The notes under the pieces: model-generated
The model's input: the letters and a program-made list of their open reading frames with translations, nothing else
Database searches by the model: none
What the model was told of the DNA's origin: nothing
Made by a program: the position numbers and the translations under genes
Assembly (NCBI GenBank): GCA_049516835.1
Contig: JBEKSR010000004.1
Coordinates: 9,241 to 73,240, forward strand
Source of the DNA: Fen-178 sp049516835
GTDB taxonomy: Bacteria; Acidobacteriota; Terriglobia; Bryobacterales; Bryobacteraceae
Direction of reading: 5' to 3'
DNA: 64,000 bases
Shown: positions 26,621 to 35,741 of the stretch, in pieces
Numbering within the stretch: the first letter of the stretch is position 1
How the letters are laid out: the number at the start of each line of letters is the position of its first letter

Positions 26621-27505
26621 TCAGTAGAGATCCAGATCGTGGGCCGAGACAACCCGTCCCCGATAGTTTTTCCGCACGTCTTTCAAGAGGGCCTTATCCG
26701 TCGTGCCGCGAATGAGCTGGTGATACAGCACCAGGAGTTTCGGCTTGGCCTGCGCCGCGATTTGCGCCAGTTCGGTCGAGGAGGTGTGGAACTCGCGCAG
26801 GTATTCCATCCAGCCCGGCTCCGGCCTGTTCGCGTCGACCAGCGAGTAGACTTCGTGCAGCAAGACATCGCAGCCGTGGCAGGCATCCACCAGCGCCGGG
26901 CTCGGGGCACAGTCGCCGGAGATCACAATGGAACGGTCCGGCGTGTCGATCCGGTAGCCAAAAGCCTGGGGCCAGGACCCGTGATGCACCGCAAACGCGG
27001 TCACCTTGAGATCCCCCTCACGGTAGACCACGCCCGCTTCCACGTCGTGCGCCGTTACCTGGTACCCGGTGGTATTGGCATGCTCGAGCCCATGGACGCG
27101 GACATCGATATCCTGCTCCCAGGCGGCTTCAATGTAGCCGGCCATGGCCGTGGTCCCTTTGGGCCCGTAGAGGTCTAGCGGCTCCTTACGGCCCAGCACC
27201 CAGGGAGAGAAAATCAGGTCCGGCAGTCCCAGAGTGTGGTCCGAGTGCAGGTGCGTGAGGAACACCCGATTCAGCCTGGGCGCCTGGAGGGCGGGGATCT
27301 TGAGCCGCCCAGCCGCCGCTGCCGCGCGCCGGACCACGCCCGGGCCGCTATCGAAAAGATATGCTCGGCCGTTGTAGATGACCGCCACCGCGGGACCCGA
27401 CCGATCCGGCTCCGCGCGCGGCGTACCGGTGCCCAGGATCACCACCTGCGTAGCCGCCAGCGCGCCGACACACGCCAGCGGCAGCATGAACCACAGTTTC
27501 AACAT
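26621..27505 (-). CDS. Secreted metallo-beta-lactamase-fold hydrolase (RNase Z/arylsulfatase-like)
   Basis: A 294-residue protein started at ATG 27505, which opens a clear signal peptide. The zinc motif T-H-L-H-S-D-H is near residues 85-91, with later metal ligands in I-S-G-D-C-A-P, H-E-V-Y and a final H. The layout G-T-G-T-P-R-A at the first strand recalls RNase Z and secreted AtsA-type hydrolases. The signal peptide argues for an extracytoplasmic hydrolase rather than tRNA processing. Substrate unknown. Confidence 0.88.
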   Translation of the reverse strand: MLKLWFMLPLACVGALAATQVVILGTGTPRAEPDRSGPAVAVIYNGRAYLFDSGPGVVRRAAAAAGRLKIPALQAPRLNRVFLTHLHSDHTLGLPDLIFSPWVLGRKEPLDLYGPKGTTAMAGYIEAAWEQDIDVRVHGLEHANTTGYQVTAHDVEAGVVYREGDLKVTAFAVHHGSWPQAFGYRIDTPDRSIVISGDCAPSPALVDACHGCDVLLHEVYSLVDANRPEPGWMEYLREFHTSSTELAQIAAQAKPKLLVLYHQLIRGTTDKALLKDVRKNYRGRVVSAHDLDLY

Positions 27506-27539
27506 GCAGAGATTATCGCAGGGGGCTTGCGCGCTGTCA

Positions 27540-28127
27540 CTACGCCCGTGAGAACGCCAGCAATAAAGCCATCTCGTGATTGTCGGCGGCGCGTAACGCT
27601 TCCACGTAGCGCGTCCGTGCCGCGCCGGGACCGCGCAGACTCTCCCGTCCCCACGAAAACCGTTCACGGCCCAGCCGCATCACCAGAAGGTCGGACATCA
27701 GGCGGGCATGACGGCCATTGCCGTTCGGGAACGGGTGTATGCGGACCAGCCGGTGATGAAAACGCACGGCGATTTCATCGGCGGGATAGGTTCCGAATTC
27801 GATCCATGCTTGGCTGTCTTCGAGCAACTGGCGCAGTTCCATCGGTATCAGCCAGTAGTCAATCCCGATATTCCGTTGGCTGGTCCGGAACTTGCCGGCC
27901 CATCGCCATACGTCGCCAAACATGTGCTTGTGCAGGTCCTTGATGAATTTTTCGCTCAGCAGATCGCGCCGGCGGCGGCTGAGCGCCCACTCCTCCGCGC
28001 GGGCGATATTCTCCTGCTCGGCCTCGTTCAATTCGCGGCGGTAGGCAATATGCGTGGGGATGAGATCGCGCATTTCCTCCGGCGTCAACGGCATCGCAGT
28101 GTCCGGCTCCTCGAAAATGCCGCTCAC
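27540..28127 (-). CDS. Fic-domain 'mobile mystery protein B'
   Basis: A 195-residue Fic/Doc-fold protein with the active-site motif H-P-F-P-N-G-N-G-R-H-A-R at residues 131-142 and the upstream W-R-W-A-G-K-F-R-T-S segment. It matches the family named mobile mystery protein B, always linked to protein A. Fic enzymes transfer AMP or other phosphate groups to target proteins. The residue before G-N-G-R is Asn where AMP-transferring Fic enzymes have Asp or Glu, so the Mg ligand is changed. The ATG overlaps the stop of the A gene (ATGA). Confidence 0.93.
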   Translation of the reverse strand: MSGIFEEPDTAMPLTPEEMRDLIPTHIAYRRELNEAEQENIARAEEWALSRRRRDLLSEKFIKDLHKHMFGDVWRWAGKFRTSQRNIGIDYWLIPMELRQLLEDSQAWIEFGTYPADEIAVRFHHRLVRIHPFPNGNGRHARLMSDLLVMRLGRERFSWGRESLRGPGAARTRYVEALRAADNHEMALLLAFSRA

Positions 28128-28585
28128 GGCTCGTCCCAGAACCGGCTCGGATTCGTCTCGCGGACGAACTCGTCCAGCCGCGCTTCGGAGTCCTTCGCGC
28201 TCACCGCCTGGTCCTCAAGCAGCATCGAATGCTCGACCGGCGCGCGGCGGCGGCGGAGCAGTATGCGCGCCCGGTCCCGGACGATGGCCTCCAGCGGCTT
28301 GTTCGGCACGAGCGCATAAACGAGGGTGCAGTCGAGCGCTTCGGCTACGCGCCGCAGCGTCGCCAGTTCTATGGTGCCCTTCGCTTCGGACTGTTCCATC
28401 GCGACGACGGAAGGCTGCTTGACGCCGAGCCGCTTCGCGAGCTGCTGGGACGACATGCCGAGACCTCCCCGAATGGCCCTGATCCACCCGCGGACCGGCA
28501 CGTTGAACCGGGATAATGGACCTATCTCGTTGAAACGCCTATCGAGCTGGGAGCGGGAGTGGGCGGCAAGTTTGGCTCTGTTCAT
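28124..28585 (-). CDS. Xre-family 'mobile mystery protein A'
   Basis: A 153-residue protein with a helix-turn-helix at about residues 40-68 (L-G-M-S-S-Q-Q-L-A-K-R-L-G-V-K-Q-P-S-V) and the family-typical R-V-A-E-A-L-D-C-T-L-V-Y-A-L-V-P segment. It is the partner and probable repressor/antitoxin of the Fic protein downstream. Two identical-type palindromes flank its promoter, fitting self-regulation. The A/B pair is found sporadically in many phyla, hence its name, and its biological role is still not settled. Confidence 0.93.
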   Translation of the reverse strand: MNRAKLAAHSRSQLDRRFNEIGPLSRFNVPVRGWIRAIRGGLGMSSQQLAKRLGVKQPSVVAMEQSEAKGTIELATLRRVAEALDCTLVYALVPNKPLEAIVRDRARILLRRRRAPVEHSMLLEDQAVSAKDSEARLDEFVRETNPSRFWDEP

Positions 28586-28615
28586 AGGCGATAACCTGTA
28601 CGCTATGGGACAACT

Positions 28616-28664
28616 ATAGATTGTAGTCTATGGTATTGAATAATGCAAATAGACTATGGTCTAT
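28616..28664. promoter_or_regulatory. Promoter and twin operators of the mobile mystery A/B operon
   Basis: Two palindromes of the form ATAGA-N6-TCTAT stand at 28616-28631 and 28649-28664, 33 bases apart centre to centre, about three helical turns. On the minus strand a promoter reads TTGCAT-N17-TACAAT, with its -10 inside the first palindrome and its -35 beside the second. Binding of protein A at both sites would block it. Confidence 0.65.
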
Positions 28665-28666
28665 GG

Positions 28667-31600
28667 TTATTTGGACTTGCTCAGCTTGCGGAAATATTCC
28701 GCTACGGCGTCGGCGTAGCCTTGCGGGACGGTCTCTCCGCCTGGGCTGCGAACACTGCCGTTGCCGGTGGTTTCCTCCACTTTGCGGCGAAGTTCCATTT
28801 CCACCTGCTCGATGCCCGACATGAGAGCGGCGTGAATGCGCTCCGCCAGCAGCGGATCGTTGGAGTAGGTGTATGGATCGAGACGCTGCAGGTCGCGCAT
28901 AAGCGCCTGGATATCCTTCGGCATGTTGGGATCGTCCTGGGCCTGCTGTTCGAGTTGCCGCAGGCTTTGTAGCGTATCGCGATAGGTGTTCTGGAAATCC
29001 TCCGGACGGACGGGAGCGTTGGGGCCGCCGTTCCAACGATTGCCACCGTACGGGCCGTTGTACTGGTCACCGTACTGTCCGCCTTGCTGTCCCTGTTGGC
29101 CAACTTGAGCCTGCTGTTGCCCCTGTTGGCCATCCTGGCCCTGCTGACCGCGTTGTCCCCCCCGCTGCCCTTGCTGGCCGCGCTGGGCTTGCAGTTGCTC
29201 CAGTTGTTGACGCAAGCGCTCGACATTGCCCAGCGCCTGCTCCATCGCCTTGTCATCCTGGCCCTGCCCGCCTGGCTTGCCGTCCTTGCCGCCCGCCGCC
29301 ATCGACTGCTGCACCTGTTTCAACTGGTCCCGCAAATCGTTCAGGCCCTGCGTGATCAGGGATTCGGACAGCACCGCGTACTCGCCCATGCCTTGGCGGA
29401 TCCAATCGGCGTTGCGCTGCATATCGCGCGGCAACTCCGCCTGCTGCATGTCGCTGAGCGCCTCGCGCAGCTTGCTGGAGGTTTTGCGCTCGGTGGCCAT
29501 CAGGTCGCGCACGGCGTTCTGCATGTCCTGCTCGAGCTGCTTCAGGTCCTTGATCTCGCTCTCTTTCTGGCCGGCAAGCTGCTCCGCCTGCTGGCGCGTG
29601 ACGGCCTGGCTCTTGAGGCCGTAGGCGCGGCGCATCTGGCCTTCGAAATCCCGCTGGCGGCTGGCCAGTTCCTCGGCCTGGCGGGCCAGGTCGTCAACCT
29701 TCCCGCCGGCTTCCTGGCTGCGCAGCCCGGAGAGCGTCTGCTGCGCCTCTTTCAGACGGTCGGCGGCGCGCCGGGCCTCGGCCTCGCCCTGTGGGGTGCC
29801 GGCCTGCTGGGAGGATGCCGCCTGGCGCATATCGTCCACGGCCTGCTGCAAACGGTCAAGCGTCTGCCGCAATTGCTGCGCGTCGGCCCCACGCACCCCG
29901 CTCGACTGCTGGCCCTGTTGACCGCGTTGCTGGGCGGACTGCTTCCCCTGCTGGCCTTGCTGCCCGCTCTGCTGTCCCTGTTGTCCCTGCTGGCCTGGCT
30001 GACCGTTGCGGCTTAATTGTCCGCTGTCGCCCCGGCTCAACTGCTCCATCTGGCGCTGAAGCTCTTCGGCCTCACGCCGCAGCATCTCCTGCTGCCAGCG
30101 CTGCTGGGAGGTCTGCTGCTGATTCTGGCGCTGCTGTTGCGCCAGCTCCTGCTGCCGCCGGGCGAGCTGCTCCAGTTTTTGGAGCGCCTCGTCAATGGCG
30201 CGCTGCCGCTGGTCGGCGGATTGCGTCATCCGGCCGCTCTCGTACTGGTTCTTCTCGGTGTCCAACTCCAGGTCGAACAGCCCTTCGAGGTCGCGCGTGG
30301 CGCCGTTGCCGCCGCCACCACCGCCGCCACCGCGCCCGCCGCGGCCGCCGAACGCCACCTGGATGTCGCGGAAGGTGGCCTCCGCGCGCAACAGGTATTG
30401 CAGCGCTTTCTGCTCCGGCGCGAGCGCGTCCTGCCACTTTGCGCCCTTCAGCTTGTCGGAGGCCGGCCCCATTGACTCCACGGCCTTGTCCATGTCGCCG
30501 ACGAAGCTCTTGAAGGAGTCGCCCGCGCCCTCAATCGAGCGGGCCTTCATCCGCTCGGAGAGAGATTTCGCCTGGTCGCGCAGTTTCGACTGCACGGAGG
30601 AAAGGAACGCCGCGTTTTCCGCATCGCTGCCCCGGGCGCCCGAGCCCTTGAGCTGGTTCCAGGTGGCCGTGACGATCTCCTTCTGGCGCTGCGAGATCTG
30701 GCTCTGCTGGCCGCCCTGGCCGCTATCGTCTCCTCCTCCGTCGCCGCCCTCCTGCTGGGATTGCGAGTAGTTGCGCTCGAAGGGCTGCGCCTCGATGAAA
30801 AACATGTCGGTGTTGCTGGTGGCGCGCGCATCCTTGGCGGTGGCGTACAGGCTGACGATGTCGCCCGGCTCCACTTTGAAATCCTCGAGCGCAATGATCG
30901 TGGCGCCGGAGGCATTCCTGGCGTCCTTCGCCGGCAGCATGGAAACGGTTTTCTCCGCGCCGCCATTCACCGAGTAGTGCAGGGCGACGTCCTTCAGCCC
31001 GAAATCGTCCTTGGCTTCCACCTGGACGGTGACTTCCTCGATGGGCGTGGCGCGGAAATCGCGGCCCGGCCGTGCGATTCTCACTTCGGGCGGGCGCTCC
31101 TTCTGCGCTTCGATGAAATAGTCTTCGCTGAGGCGCACGTCTTCGCCCTTCTCGACCGCGGCGACGTGATACAGGCCGTCCTTCTGGATGGGCACGTTGG
31201 CCATCAGCTCGCCCGCGCCGCCCTGGCGCAACGCCAGCTTCGATCCGTCATCCAGCAGGATGGCGCCGGTAGCGAGCGGCTTGTCGGTCTGAATGGCAAC
31301 CTCGGCGATGGTGCCCTCCACCGCCCGCAGATCGCCGCCGGGGTTCTCCACGCGGTCTTTCATCCCGGTCCACGCGGGGTAGCGATAGGTGACGCGGATG
31401 TTCTTGACGGAGGGCAGTTCCACCACGTTCAGCTTGTAGGACGAGGACCGGACACCGCCCGCTTCCACGTAGTATTCCAGCGATTCCGGCACTCCGGCGA
31501 TGAGGAACTGGTAAGCGGAGCCGCCCGGCTCGGTTCCCATCTCGGCCTGCTCCCACTGCGACGAGCTGGCGTATTTCGCGAAGAAACGCACTTTGGGCGC

Positions 31601-32242
31601 GGTGAAGCCCACCAGCCGGGCGGTGACCGCCTGGTCGGAGCGCTTGCGCACGGTGCGGTTGCCGGGCTCGACCTGGATGTCGTAGTACGGCTTCGCGCCG
31701 CCCTTCGGCACGCCGCCCCAGAGCAGCGAAGTGCCATAGCCCAGGAAACCCGGGCCGGAGGTGGCCAGCCAGAGCAGCACCAGGGCATGGCCAGCGGCGG
31801 CGCAAGAGAAAGTGAGAATCGTGGCGGTCCGCGCAATCTCCTTCGGCTCGGCCTGCTCGGCCACCGGGAGCGTATCGGCGGCCAGCAGCTCCAGGAAGGG
31901 ATCGTCCGGGTTCTGCTCGACGCGCTCGCTGAAGGTGAGCAGGCGCTCTTCGAACTGGGGACACTTGTGCTCGGCGGTACGCGCCGCGCGCCGCCGGTTG
32001 AGACGGATCACCGGCACGATCAGCGCCGCCGCCAGGGCGAACGCCAGCCCCAGAAAGAGAAACAGCCGCGCGCCCAGCACGCTGGGATTAGAAAAGGCGA
32101 AGTAGTTGGCCGCCAGCACGGCCACCACGGTCAGGACCAGGGCCGCGGCCGCAGTCGCCGCCACCCCGCGCGTCACCGCCAGCCATCGCAGCCGGCGCTC
32201 TACAACGCCCAGATATTCGGACAAGCGATTCAAAGGATTCAT
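28667..32242 (-). CDS. DUF4175-type large membrane protein with Gln/Gly-rich helical repeats
   Basis: About 1191 residues from ATG 32242, which overlaps the stop of the BatA-like gene (ATGA). Two membrane helices lie near residues 25-45 and 55-75, then a third hydrophobic segment near residue 150, a long extracytoplasmic region of beta-rich type, and a C-terminal 450-residue stretch of Gln-rich coiled coil with Q-Q-G-Q-Q-G repeats and one Gly run. This matches DUF4175 proteins that stand beside MoxR/VWA genes. Function unknown; the coiled region may form a large assembly. Last gene of the operon. Confidence 0.85.
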   Translation of the reverse strand: MNPLNRLSEYLGVVERRLRWLAVTRGVAATAAAALVLTVVAVLAANYFAFSNPSVLGARLFLFLGLAFALAAALIVPVIRLNRRRAARTAEHKCPQFEERLLTFSERVEQNPDDPFLELLAADTLPVAEQAEPKEIARTATILTFSCAAAGHALVLLWLATSGPGFLGYGTSLLWGGVPKGGAKPYYDIQVEPGNRTVRKRSDQAVTARLVGFTAPKVRFFAKYASSSQWEQAEMGTEPGGSAYQFLIAGVPESLEYYVEAGGVRSSSYKLNVVELPSVKNIRVTYRYPAWTGMKDRVENPGGDLRAVEGTIAEVAIQTDKPLATGAILLDDGSKLALRQGGAGELMANVPIQKDGLYHVAAVEKGEDVRLSEDYFIEAQKERPPEVRIARPGRDFRATPIEEVTVQVEAKDDFGLKDVALHYSVNGGAEKTVSMLPAKDARNASGATIIALEDFKVEPGDIVSLYATAKDARATSNTDMFFIEAQPFERNYSQSQQEGGDGGGDDSGQGGQQSQISQRQKEIVTATWNQLKGSGARGSDAENAAFLSSVQSKLRDQAKSLSERMKARSIEGAGDSFKSFVGDMDKAVESMGPASDKLKGAKWQDALAPEQKALQYLLRAEATFRDIQVAFGGRGGRGGGGGGGGNGATRDLEGLFDLELDTEKNQYESGRMTQSADQRQRAIDEALQKLEQLARRQQELAQQQRQNQQQTSQQRWQQEMLRREAEELQRQMEQLSRGDSGQLSRNGQPGQQGQQGQQSGQQGQQGKQSAQQRGQQGQQSSGVRGADAQQLRQTLDRLQQAVDDMRQAASSQQAGTPQGEAEARRAADRLKEAQQTLSGLRSQEAGGKVDDLARQAEELASRQRDFEGQMRRAYGLKSQAVTRQQAEQLAGQKESEIKDLKQLEQDMQNAVRDLMATERKTSSKLREALSDMQQAELPRDMQRNADWIRQGMGEYAVLSESLITQGLNDLRDQLKQVQQSMAAGGKDGKPGGQGQDDKAMEQALGNVERLRQQLEQLQAQRGQQGQRGGQRGQQGQDGQQGQQQAQVGQQGQQGGQYGDQYNGPYGGNRWNGGPNAPVRPEDFQNTYRDTLQSLRQLEQQAQDDPNMPKDIQALMRDLQRLDPYTYSNDPLLAERIHAALMSGIEQVEMELRRKVEETTGNGSVRSPGGETVPQGYADAVAEYFRKLSKSK

Positions 32243-34245
32243 GCCGCCTCCTTGTCCACAGACAGATGTTGATTCCCCAACAGCGATTCGGCTACCGCCA
32301 GTGCCAGCACTACCAGCATGACATACCACCAAAGCGAAAGCGGTTTCTGCTCTCCCGCCGCCGCTCCTCCGCTCTCGGAGGACCCTTGAGAGGTATTCTG
32401 CCACAAAGCCAGGGTCTCCGCCGGAGCCGGTGTCAAGTCGGACTCATGGCGGTCCGCATTCACGGCCACCAGCTCATCGGCCCGGTTAGGCCGGCGGATC
32501 TCGTAGAAACCGGCCGAGGTGAACTGAATGTTCTGCGCCTGGGTGGCTTCTTCGAGCGAAAGGACACGGCCGCCCTGGGGATCGACCACCTCCACCGCGG
32601 AGCCTTTCTCTTTGGAATCGCGCAACTCCTCGAAGGATCCCACCAGCACGCTGGGAGGCCGGTCGTCCAGCCGGCCGAGGTATCGCGCGGTCTGCTGGAT
32701 GAACGGCACGAAGGAGGCGTGCAACGGAAAATCGTTGGCCACGTTGTCGAAGGTTGAGGCGAACACCAGAATGTGGCCCTCGCCCACCTGGTGGTCGATC
32801 AGCAGCGGCGTCTGGTCGGAGAGCCGGGCTGCCACGCGCGCGTTGCCGGGCGCCACGCGGATGGCTTGGTAGAACTTGACGTCGTCCCAGCGGTCGTCCT
32901 TCAAAATGGATGGGTGGGAGCGGTCGAGCCAGACCACCGTCTGGAAGCGCTCGCCTTCGCGCCCCGCGTAGCGCATCTCTTCGATGCGATCTTCGGTCAC
33001 CGGCACGCGCGCGCGGGCCACCGACATGTGGCCCAGGGAGACCAGCACGGAGCCGCCGCCGCGCACGTACGCGCGCAACTGGTCCTCGAAGCTGGCCGGG
33101 ATGGCGCCCACGTCGGAAAGCGCCACGAACGAGTATTTGGCGGGCGAGAGGTTGGCGGTCTGGTCGGGCGTGGCGGGGTCCATCTCGAAGGCGGACTGGC
33201 CCGAGGCCTCCAGGGCCGCCTTGAAATACAGCAGATCACGGCTGTTCTCGGCCTCGTGCACAAACAGGGCATGGCGCGGGTCGGCGCGCTCCACCGAGAA
33301 GTAGAAAACGTCGTCGGCCGCCAGCGCGTCGGCCGAATCGATGCGCACCTCGCCGCGGTTCTTCCCGTAGGGCACTTCGAGCGAGAGGAACTCGACCGTG
33401 GCGCGGCCGTTCTCGGGGATTTCCACCGTCTTGGTTTCGAGCACGCGATGGTTCAGCGCGAGGGAAACGCTGCGGGTGGCCTTGGGATTGCCGAAACCCG
33501 CGATGGTGGCCAGCACGCGCGACTTGCGGCTTTCGTACACGCGCCGCGGCGCCACCACGTTTTCCACGGCGAAGTTGGGGGCTTCCTTGGTCTCGAGCGG
33601 GTGCGGATCGAGCCGCACGGCCGCATTCAGCCGGAGATCGTTGAAATTGGCCGGCATGCCGGATTGCTGCATATCCGAATAGAGGTGCACGGCCAGCGGA
33701 AGCTGGATCGACTGTGCGATGGAGCGCAGCGAGCGCGCCAGCTCCGCGAAGGACGTGCGCGCGTCGGAGGCCTCAATGGCATCGATGGCGGCGTCGATCT
33801 GCGCATGATCGTCGGTCACCTCGCTCATGGCCTGCACACGCGCGCCGAACGCGAGCACCTGCGCGCGCTGCCCCGCACGCAGCCCCCCCACCATGCGCCG
33901 GGCCATCTGTTTGGCCTGGTCCAGCCGGTTGCCGGCGCGCATGCTGAGAGAGTCGTCAATCGCCAGCACCGTGACTTCCCCCGTGCGGCTGGCCGGCGCA
34001 GCCGCCTGGCGCACGTAAGGATGCGCGAACGCCAGCGCGATCAGCACGACCAGCGCCGTGCGCAGCGCGAACAGCACAAGGTACCGCAGCCGCCGGTGCT
34101 TGATGGAGCTCTGTATGCGGCGCTCGAAGAACATCAGCGAGCTGAACGGCAGCGGCGTGGTCTTGTGCTTCTTCAGAAGATGCAGCCAGACGGGGAGGCC
34201 CACAGCCAGCGCGCCGGCCAGAAACCAGGGCGAGAAGAAGCCCAT
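32239..34245 (-). CDS. BatA-like VWA-domain membrane protein
   Basis: A 668-residue protein. The N-terminal 60 residues match the aerotolerance-regulator N-terminal domain (F-x-x-P-W-F-L-A, P-x-x-L-H-L-L-K, P-F-S-S-L-M-F) with two membrane helices. A von Willebrand A domain follows with the metal-site D-D-S-L-S-M near residue 97, then a long region with a glutamine-amidotransferase-like part, and a membrane helix at the C-terminus. It abuts the DUF58 gene. VWA proteins of this type work with MoxR ATPases, which remodel partners through the metal-site domain. Confidence 0.9.
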   Translation of the reverse strand: MGFFSPWFLAGALAVGLPVWLHLLKKHKTTPLPFSSLMFFERRIQSSIKHRRLRYLVLFALRTALVVLIALAFAHPYVRQAAAPASRTGEVTVLAIDDSLSMRAGNRLDQAKQMARRMVGGLRAGQRAQVLAFGARVQAMSEVTDDHAQIDAAIDAIEASDARTSFAELARSLRSIAQSIQLPLAVHLYSDMQQSGMPANFNDLRLNAAVRLDPHPLETKEAPNFAVENVVAPRRVYESRKSRVLATIAGFGNPKATRSVSLALNHRVLETKTVEIPENGRATVEFLSLEVPYGKNRGEVRIDSADALAADDVFYFSVERADPRHALFVHEAENSRDLLYFKAALEASGQSAFEMDPATPDQTANLSPAKYSFVALSDVGAIPASFEDQLRAYVRGGGSVLVSLGHMSVARARVPVTEDRIEEMRYAGREGERFQTVVWLDRSHPSILKDDRWDDVKFYQAIRVAPGNARVAARLSDQTPLLIDHQVGEGHILVFASTFDNVANDFPLHASFVPFIQQTARYLGRLDDRPPSVLVGSFEELRDSKEKGSAVEVVDPQGGRVLSLEEATQAQNIQFTSAGFYEIRRPNRADELVAVNADRHESDLTPAPAETLALWQNTSQGSSESGGAAAGEQKPLSLWWYVMLVVLALAVAESLLGNQHLSVDKEAA

Positions 34246-35136
34246 CTAGAGCCTCCCCTTGCGCACGGCCAGGTACTCGCGCAAGCCTTCATCCAGCGGC
34301 CGCGCGGTATTCATGAGGAAATATTCCATGCCCGCGGCGCGCGCTTTCGAGCTGAGCGCCTCGATATGCGAATCGATTTTCCGCGGGTACTCGTCGCGCG
34401 TGTACTCGGGCGAGACTTCCAGCGCATCGGCCGCATTCTCCATATCCACCAGCAGCACCGGCTCGCGGAATTTCGGCTTGATCTCCTGCGGGTCCAGCAA
34501 GTGGAAGAGGATGACGTCGTTTCCCCGGTAGCGCAGCGGCTCGATGGTCTGGACGATGACGTCCGGCCGCTCATAGAAGTCGGAGAGCACCACCACGATG
34601 CCGCGCCGATGCAAAAAACTCTGAAAATGCACGAACGGCCTGGCGAAATCGGTGCGCGTGCCCGCTTCGGCCTTTTCGATGGCGTGCAGCAGGCGGAAGA
34701 GCTGTCCCTGCCTGGTGGAAGGCGCCACGTAGTTGCTCACATCTTCATCGAACACGATCAGCCCCGCCGCGTCGCGCTGCACATTGGCCATGTAACACAA
34801 CGACGCCGCCACGAAGCGGGCGTAATCCAGCTTGGTGACCGCTTGGGACCCGTATGCCATGGAGGCCGAGGTGTCCAGCAGAACCAGCAGTTGGGTATTA
34901 GTCTCCCCGCGGTAGCGCTTGAGAAAGGTCTTTTCGGTGCGGGCGAATACGTTCCAATCGACGTGCCGGAGGTCATCGCCCTGGGAATAAGCGCGATATT
35001 CGGCGAATTCCTGGGAAAAGCCGAAATCCGGGGACCGGTGCAGCCCCGCGACGAATCCGTCGACCACGGTCTTGGCCACGAGGTCCAGCCCCGAGATGGA
35101 AGCCAGCGTGGATGGGTCGAGGAAGCGCTGTAGCAT
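34246..35136 (-). CDS. DUF58 domain protein
   Basis: A 296-residue DUF58 protein with the signature Y-R-x-Y-x-x-G-D-D-L-R-x-V-D-W near residues 47-61 and a VWA-like D-T-S-A-S-M motif near residue 88. DUF58 genes almost always follow moxR. Here the ATG shares its A with the TGA of the inserted GxxExxY gene (TGATG), so after the insertion its translation is coupled to that gene instead of moxR. No membrane segment is visible. Confidence 0.93.
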   Translation of the reverse strand: MLQRFLDPSTLASISGLDLVAKTVVDGFVAGLHRSPDFGFSQEFAEYRAYSQGDDLRHVDWNVFARTEKTFLKRYRGETNTQLLVLLDTSASMAYGSQAVTKLDYARFVAASLCYMANVQRDAAGLIVFDEDVSNYVAPSTRQGQLFRLLHAIEKAEAGTRTDFARPFVHFQSFLHRRGIVVVLSDFYERPDVIVQTIEPLRYRGNDVILFHLLDPQEIKPKFREPVLLVDMENAADALEVSPEYTRDEYPRKIDSHIEALSSKARAAGMEYFLMNTARPLDEGLREYLAVRKGRL

Positions 35137-35741
35137 CAGTCGGGCCTCCTTTTCGACGCAGGTTCCCTGTTCGACGCGGGGTCGTTTTTCGACACGGAGA
35201 CGCGGAGACGCGGAGAGGAGGAGAGATTAGGAGTCTCCTGTTCCCCGGGTTCGAGCGCGGAGGAAGCGGAGACACGCGCCGTTGGTTGAGGCCCTGCGTA
35301 ATGATTCACGATTCTCTTGAGGCCGCTCTTTAGGATTGGCACATTGAAGTTCAGTAGGAGGCCAACGCGTTTGTTGGAGGATTTGAGGTAAGTCAAAAGC
35401 TGCGCCGCATGAACCGGCAACAGTTCCTCAATGGCTTTGATTTCGATTACTATCGCATCCTCCACAACCAGATCCATCTTGTACGCGGACTCGAATTTGA
35501 TGCCCTTATAATTGATCGGCAAATGCACCTGCCTGTTGAACCGGAGCCCCATCTGACTCAGTTCGTAACAAAGGCATTCTTCATAGACCGCCTCCAACAA
35601 CCCCGGCCCCAGATGCCGATGAACCTCAATCGCAGCGCCAATGATCCTATCCGTCAGTTCATTCTCCGCCGACCAAGAAACCCGGGGCATGCCGTGTGTC
35701 TCCGCTTCCTCTGCGCTCTCAGATTTTGACTTTTCATTCAT
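35136..35741 (-). CDS. GxxExxY protein (PD-(D/E)xK nuclease-like)
   Basis: A 201-residue protein whose first 150 residues match the GxxExxY family: G-P-G-L-L-E-A-V-Y-E-E near residue 43, then a D-L-V-V-E-D-A-I-V-I-E-I-K core resembling the D-x(n)-E-x-K nuclease motif, and L-x-T-Y-L-K. The last 50 residues are low-complexity and encoded by the flanking repeats. The gene is an intrusion between moxR and the DUF58 gene, bordered by nested inverted repeats. Its real role is not known; a mobile or selfish behaviour is likely. Confidence 0.88.
   Translation of the reverse strand: MNEKSKSESAEEAETHGMPRVSWSAENELTDRIIGAAIEVHRHLGPGLLEAVYEECLCYELSQMGLRFNRQVHLPINYKGIKFESAYKMDLVVEDAIVIEIKAIEELLPVHAAQLLTYLKSSNKRVGLLLNFNVPILKSGLKRIVNHYAGPQPTARVSASSALEPGEQETPNLSSSPRLRVSVSKNDPASNREPASKRRPD
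35184..35286. repeat. Left flanking inverted repeats of the GxxExxY cassette
   Basis: Two purine-rich repeats: an outer arm TTTCGACACGGAGACGCGGA (extending to about 35216) and an inner arm GAGCGCGGAGGAAGCGGAGA (about 35262-35286). Both recur in inverted orientation on the other side of the gene at 35694-35720 and 35752-35780, with two mismatches each by eye. Confidence 0.8.

Noticed and set aside
28667..30030. Gln/Gly repeat region of the DUF4175 gene as a DNA tandem repeat or CRISPR
   Set aside because: The repeats are short, irregular codon runs for Gln and Gly with no constant repeat-spacer length.
32773..35133. 786-codon plus-strand open frame opposite the BatA-like and DUF58 genes
   Set aside because: His/Arg-rich shadow of GC-rich coding sequence; no motif.
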